The translations under genes and the position numbers were made by a program. From NCBI GenBank assembly GCA_024742475.1, contig JANSYI010000037.1, forward strand, positions 16,137 to 80,136: a stretch of 64,000 nt of DNA, written 5' to 3'. Numbering within the stretch: position 1 is the stretch's first letter; every line of letters begins with the position of its first letter. This DNA is from a bacterium. GTDB taxonomy: Bacteria; Myxococcota_A; Polyangia; Nannocystales; Nannocystaceae. Shown here in pieces: positions 60,239 through 64,000 of the stretch. The notes below the pieces were generated by a model. That model was given only the letters and a program-made list of their open reading frames with translations, was not told the origin of the DNA and ran no database searches.

Positions 60239-62736
60239 TCTCACGACAGTGGATTGAAAGCCTGATGAGCCCCGCCGGGGGCGAGACGATGAGCGACGAG
60301 GCGTTCGGCGACGCCGTGACGTCGCTGGGCCTCGAGGTCGAGGGGGTGACGCGCTTCGGCGACGACCTGCGCACCGTCGTGGTCGCCGAGGTGAGGGGCA
60401 TCGAGCCGCACCCCAACGCCGACAAGCTCCGGCTCGTCGACGTGTTCGACGGCGAGCGCACGATCAAGGTCGTGTGCGGGGCACCCAACGTGCCCGAGTC
60501 CGGGGGCAAGATCGCGTTCGCGCGGCTGGGCTCGGTGCTTCCCGGCGGCTTCGAGATCGGGGCGCGGGAGATCCGGGGTGTGCACAGCGAGGGCATGATC
60601 TGCGCCGAAGAAGAGCTCGGCATCGGGCCCGACGGCGACGGCATCATGGTGCTGCCCTCCGACTGGCAGCCCGGGACGCCGCTGCCCGAGGCGGTGCCCG
60701 GCATCGCAGACACGATCTTCGAGCTCGGCATCACCCCCAACCGTCCCGACGCCCTCGGGCACGTCGGCGTCGCGGCCGACCTGGCGGTCAAGCTCGGACG
60801 CTCGCTGCAGCCCCCCGACGCGTCGCTGGCCGACGTCCCGGCCGCCGAGGGGCTCGTCAGCCTCGAGGCGCCGCAGCGGTGCGGACGCTACATCGGACGG
60901 ACGTTCGAGGGCGCGCAGGTGGGCGACTCGCCGCTGTGGATGCGGGTCCGACTGCACCGCTTGGGGCTGCGGCCGATCAACAACGTCGTCGACGTCACCA
61001 ACTACGTGCTGATGCTCTGGGGGCAGCCGCTGCACGCCTTCGATCGCGCCAAGCTCTCCGAGGGCAGGGTGGTCGTCCGGCTCGCCGCCGACGGAGAGCC
61101 GATGACCACGCTCGACGGCGCGGAGCTGAAGCTCGCTGCCAGCGACCTCGTCATCGCCGACGCGCAGCGCCCCCAGGCGCTCGCGGGGGTCATGGGCGGG
61201 CAGGATTCGGGCGTCGAGGCGGGCGCTACCACGCTGCTCCTCGAGACCGCGTGGTTCGAGCCCGGCTTCGTCCGGGCATCCGCGCGCCGCCACGGGCTGA
61301 ACACCGACAGCTCGTATCGCTTCGAGCGGGGCGTCGACTTCGGGGCCCGGCTGCAAGGGGCCTGTGCGACCGCCGAGCAGCTCCTGTGCACGCTCGCGGG
61401 CGCCCGCGTGACCGGGGGGGTCGAGGTGGGTGGCCAGGTGCCACCGACGCCGACGATCACGCTCCGGGAGGCGCGGGTGTTGGCGCTGCTGGGCATGGCG
61501 ATCCCCCGCGCCGAGATCCACCGGGTGCTCACCGGCCTAGAGATCTCGCTCGAGCCCGCCGGGGAGGCGGCGTGGCGCTGCATCCCCCCCACGCACCGTC
61601 CCGACCTGACGTGCGAGGAAGACCTCATCGAAGAGCTCCTGCGGCACTACGGCCTCGACCGCCTGCCGAGCACGCCCAGCCTGCCGAGCGAACCGCCGGG
61701 CATGCGGGTCGACCCGGGGCAGCGTGCCGCCGACGCGACCGCCCGCCTCGAGGACGCGGTGCTCGACGCGATGCGCGCGGAGAACCTGCAGGAGGTGCTC
61801 GCGTTCGCGTTCACCGATCCCGCCGATCTCGAGCCATTTGGGGTCCCCGCCGATCGCACGGTCAAGGTGACCAACCCGCTGCGCATGCAGACCAGCGTGA
61901 TGCGCACCCATATGATGCCCGGCTTGCTGCGGGCCGGGTCCGTGAACGTGGCCCGCCACGCCCGCGCGGTGCGCTTGTGCGAGGTGGGGCGCATCTACGA
62001 CTGGCCCGAGGCGTCGCAGACGTTCGACGGCGCGACAGCCGAGGTCGACGCGCTGCTGCCCCGGGAGCGCCGTCGCGCGGCGTTCTTCCTCTGCGCGGGG
62101 TCACGCGAGGCCGCGGCGTACAGCGGGTCGTCGGCGGCCACAATCGCTGCGTCGGTGCTGTCGCGGCTTGGAGCGCGGGCTGCGATTCGACCCGCGCGAC
62201 CGGCCGCGTCGTGGCTGCACCCCGGCGTCCAGGCGCGGGTGGAGGTGGACGGTGTGGCCGTGGGCGAGGTGGGCGAGGTCCACCCCGACCTGATGGCGCA
62301 GTTCGACTTCCCCGAGGGCGTGCGGGGCTACTACGGTGAGCTGTGGCTGGAGTCGCTGCGCGCCGACCACGTGGCGCGACACCAGGCACTGCCACGCTTC
62401 CCCTCGACCAGCCGAGATCTCTCGCTCGAGATCCCGATTCGCACGCCGGCATCGGCCGTCACCGACGCGCTCGCGCGGGCCGAAGCCAAGGCGGAGCACG
62501 CACAAGACGGTCCCCGGCTCGCCCAGGGCGACACCGCCGGCGGGGCGATCGAGATCGTCGAGGACTACCGCGGCGCGGGCGTACCCGAGGGGCACCGTGC
62601 GCTGCTGCTGCGGCTGCACTACCGCGCGCCTGGTCGATCGGTCACCGACGACGAGGTCCAGGCCCTGCACGGAGCCGTCGTGCAGGCAGCCGTCGCAGCG
62701 CTCTGCGCCGACGTACCGTCGATTCGGGTGCGATGA
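60232..62736 (+). CDS. pheT: Phenylalanine-tRNA ligase beta subunit
   Basis: The 834-residue protein has the tRNA-binding B2 domain (about 40-150, VRGIEPHPNADKLRLVDV), the B3/B4 editing domain (about 210-380, INNVVDVTNYVLMLWGQPLHAFD), the B5 domain (about 400-475), the core-like middle and the C-terminal anticodon-binding FDX-ACB domain (RFPSTSRDLSLEIP to the end). The editing domain removes mischarged Tyr. Length is close to other PheT (E. coli 795). It overlaps pheS by 7 bp. Confidence 0.96.
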   Translation: MLISRQWIESLMSPAGGETMSDEAFGDAVTSLGLEVEGVTRFGDDLRTVVVAEVRGIEPHPNADKLRLVDVFDGERTIKVVCGAPNVPESGGKIAFARLGSVLPGGFEIGAREIRGVHSEGMICAEEELGIGPDGDGIMVLPSDWQPGTPLPEAVPGIADTIFELGITPNRPDALGHVGVAADLAVKLGRSLQPPDASLADVPAAEGLVSLEAPQRCGRYIGRTFEGAQVGDSPLWMRVRLHRLGLRPINNVVDVTNYVLMLWGQPLHAFDRAKLSEGRVVVRLAADGEPMTTLDGAELKLAASDLVIADAQRPQALAGVMGGQDSGVEAGATTLLLETAWFEPGFVRASARRHGLNTDSSYRFERGVDFGARLQGACATAEQLLCTLAGARVTGGVEVGGQVPPTPTITLREARVLALLGMAIPRAEIHRVLTGLEISLEPAGEAAWRCIPPTHRPDLTCEEDLIEELLRHYGLDRLPSTPSLPSEPPGMRVDPGQRAADATARLEDAVLDAMRAENLQEVLAFAFTDPADLEPFGVPADRTVKVTNPLRMQTSVMRTHMMPGLLRAGSVNVARHARAVRLCEVGRIYDWPEASQTFDGATAEVDALLPRERRRAAFFLCAGSREAAAYSGSSAATIAASVLSRLGARAAIRPARPAASWLHPGVQARVEVDGVAVGEVGEVHPDLMAQFDFPEGVRGYYGELWLESLRADHVARHQALPRFPSTSRDLSLEIPIRTPASAVTDALARAEAKAEHAQDGPRLAQGDTAGGAIEIVEDYRGAGVPEGHRALLLRLHYRAPGRSVTDDEVQALHGAVVQAAVAALCADVPSIRVR

Positions 62737-62805
62737 GCGGCGCTGCGAGGCGCAGGCGGGTTCCCCTTGCGGCAGCCCGCCTGCGTTTGTCACGATGACG
62801 TCACC

Positions 62806-63087
62806 ATGACGAAGGCCGACATCATCGACCGGGTCTGCGACCGCGTGGGCGGCTTCTCCAAGAAGGAGGCCGCCGATCTGGTGGAGAAGGTCTTCGACGT
62901 CATGAAGTGCACGCTCGAGACGGGCGAGAAGATCAAGATCTCGGGCTTCGGCAACTTCGTCGTGCGCGACAAGGCGCCACGTCCGGGTCGCAACCCGCAG
63001 ACGGGTACCGAGATCCTCATCGACGCCCGCCGGGTCCTCACCTTCAAGCCCAGCCCCGTGCTCAAGACGGCGCTCAACGAAGAGTAG
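62806..63087 (+). CDS. ihfA: Integration host factor alpha subunit
   Basis: The 93-residue protein from the ATG at 62806 has MTKADIIDRVCDRVGGFSKKEA and the DNA-binding arm FVVRDKAPRPGRNPQTG, with Pro at the tip for DNA intercalation. The position after pheT matches E. coli, where ihfA is the last gene of this cluster. IHF bends DNA and often helps sigma-54 activators, such as the one in this window. Confidence 0.93.
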   Translation: MTKADIIDRVCDRVGGFSKKEAADLVEKVFDVMKCTLETGEKIKISGFGNFVVRDKAPRPGRNPQTGTEILIDARRVLTFKPSPVLKTALNEE

Positions 63088-63104
63088 TCCGACGCGGAGT
63101 GCAG

Positions 63105-63611
63105 ATGCCTCGGCGGAAGGCCAAGGAGAGCGACGATCTCGATCTCGGCTCGGACAAGCTGTACTTCAAGATCGGCGAGGTCGCCGAGATCGTCGGCGTG
63201 CCCGCATACGTGCTTCGCTACTGGGAGACCGAGTTCAGGGCGGTCAAGCCGCAGAAGTCGCGGACGCAGCAGCGGGTGTATCGGCGTCGCGACGTCGAGA
63301 CGCTGCTCAAGATCAAGCAGCTGCTGTACGTGGAGAAGTTCACCATCGCGGGCGCGCGGCAGAAGCTCAAGGAGGCCGCCGCGGGCTGCACGGCGGCCGC
63401 GCCCTCGGGGGTCTACCTCGCCAAGCAGTCGCTCGGCGTCGTCCGTCGGCTGCTCGAGGAGACGCTGGTCATGGCCCAGACGGGCCGCACCGATCCCGCC
63501 GCCGCGGACCCCGCGCGGTTCCTCGAGGAGGTCGGCGGGGCCCGGGCCCTCGTCGAGGATGCCGAGGGCTCCATCCTCGACCGCCCCCCGCGCGGTCCTG
63601 GTCGGGGCTGA
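63105..63611 (+). CDS. MerR-family transcriptional regulator
   Basis: The 168-residue protein starts at the ATG at 63105, 17 bp after ihfA. The winged HTH is YFKIGEVAEIVGVPAYVLRYWETEF...RVYRRRDVETLLKIKQLLY (start and end quoted). The rest is helical, without effector Cys. A small MerR gene directly after ihfA is a common arrangement in many proteobacteria. It may be a chromosome- or motility-related regulator, but the target is not known. Confidence 0.9.
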   Translation: MPRRKAKESDDLDLGSDKLYFKIGEVAEIVGVPAYVLRYWETEFRAVKPQKSRTQQRVYRRRDVETLLKIKQLLYVEKFTIAGARQKLKEAAAGCTAAAPSGVYLAKQSLGVVRRLLEETLVMAQTGRTDPAAADPARFLEEVGGARALVEDAEGSILDRPPRGPGRG

Positions 63612-63633
63612 TCGAAATCCCTGTCGATTCGCT

Positions 63634-63662
63634 TTGCGTTTGGCGGGAGGCCAGGGTATAAG
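63634..63662 (+). promoter_or_regulatory. Promoter of tRNA-Pro
   Basis: TTGCGT (63634-63639) and TATAAG (63657-63662) are 17 bp apart and 12 bp upstream of the tRNA 5' end. Confidence 0.75.
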
Positions 63663-63674
63663 CCGCATCCCGAT

Positions 63675-63750
<76 letters not shown>

Positions 63751-63811
63751 GAAAGACCGAGAGAGAGGGTCCCCCGATGGCCTCACCGCCATCTCCCTCC
63801 GGTCGCACGAG

Positions 63812-63845
63812 AACCGCCTTCTTCGAAGGCGGTTTTCTTTTTTTT
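63812..63845 (+). terminator. Rho-independent terminator after tRNA-Pro
   Basis: A perfect 10-bp stem (AACCGCCTTC and complement) with a TTC loop is followed by TTCTTTTTTTT. It is the strongest terminator in the window. Confidence 0.95.
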
Positions 63846-63882
63846 GGGGGAACCTCTCGGTTCCCGGCGCTGCGGGGGCGGA

Positions 63883-64000
63883 GCCCCCTTCGCGCCTCCC
63901 TCCAAGGGCGGGCGCGGGGCGCCCTTGCTCGCGAGCCTTTGGCTCGCTCCTTCGCCTCCGATTCGGCGGTGGTGAGAGCCGCCCCCTTCGCGCCTCCCTC
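63883..64000. repeat. 20-bp direct repeat in intergenic DNA at the window edge
   Basis: GCCCCCTTCGCGCCTCCCTC occurs at 63883-63902 and again at 63981-64000, exactly at the edge. The DNA between holds short inverted repeats (GGGCG...CGCCC, GCGAGCC...GGCTCGC). No gene is seen here; this is probably the start of a longer repeat block. Confidence 0.8.

Overview
This is a chromosomal window from a very GC-rich Gram-negative bacterium, almost certainly a myxobacterium (Myxococcota; a Nannocystis/Plesiocystis/Enhygromyxa-type relative is my best guess, but the lineage within the phylum is inferred). The reasons are codon usage with G or C at nearly every third position, three Hanks-type Ser/Thr kinases with transmembrane and Pro-rich tails, an FHA-type sigma-54 activator, many large Cys-rich lipoproteins, and an IF-3 with a non-canonical start and a C-terminal tail like Myxococcus Dsg. 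Gene density is high, many neighbours overlap by 4 bp, and I see no insertion sequence, phage, CRISPR array or rRNA gene.

Layout. 1-7162 (minus): an envelope pair, a partial Omp85/TamA-like protein and a giant TamB-like protein. 7330-11272 (plus): a coupled operon of a sigma factor, a membrane-anchored anti-sigma-like protein and an exported caspase fused to a probable beta-barrel. 11276-13583 (minus): a MATE exporter and a LysR regulator, then initiator tRNA-Met. 13926-24878: Tex, a Cys-cluster protein, a DHH phosphoesterase, a degenerate amidotransferase-like protein, a TPR lipoprotein plus RodZ-like pair, MgtE, RecO and a propeller-like lipoprotein. 24875-35596: a very large lipoprotein, an FHA protein, a 172-bp triple tandem repeat, an OmpA-family protein, a catalytically dead M1-like peptidase fused to a barrel, and a small lipoprotein. 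35586-45973: HutH, two kinases sharing a C-terminal tail, an M14 carboxypeptidase, and a DEAD-box helicase with a huge low-complexity linker.

46052-55088 (minus) is a tightly packed run: kinase, membrane protein, FHA/GAF sigma-54 activator, then three lipoproteins, the last four genes coupled by 4-bp overlaps. It looks like one signalling-to-surface unit. 55343-57172 is an acyl-CoA ligase. 57258-63748 is the conserved infC-rpmI-rplT-pheS-pheT-ihfA-merR translation cluster, flanked by tRNA-Val(GAC) and tRNA-Pro(GGG).

The most interesting candidates for undescribed biology are the sigma/anti-sigma/caspase-barrel operon, the kinase-activator-lipoprotein operon, the pseudo-peptidase barrel, and the shared DL(K/R)NPFG kinase tail. 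All functions are read from sequence by eye; no database search was possible.
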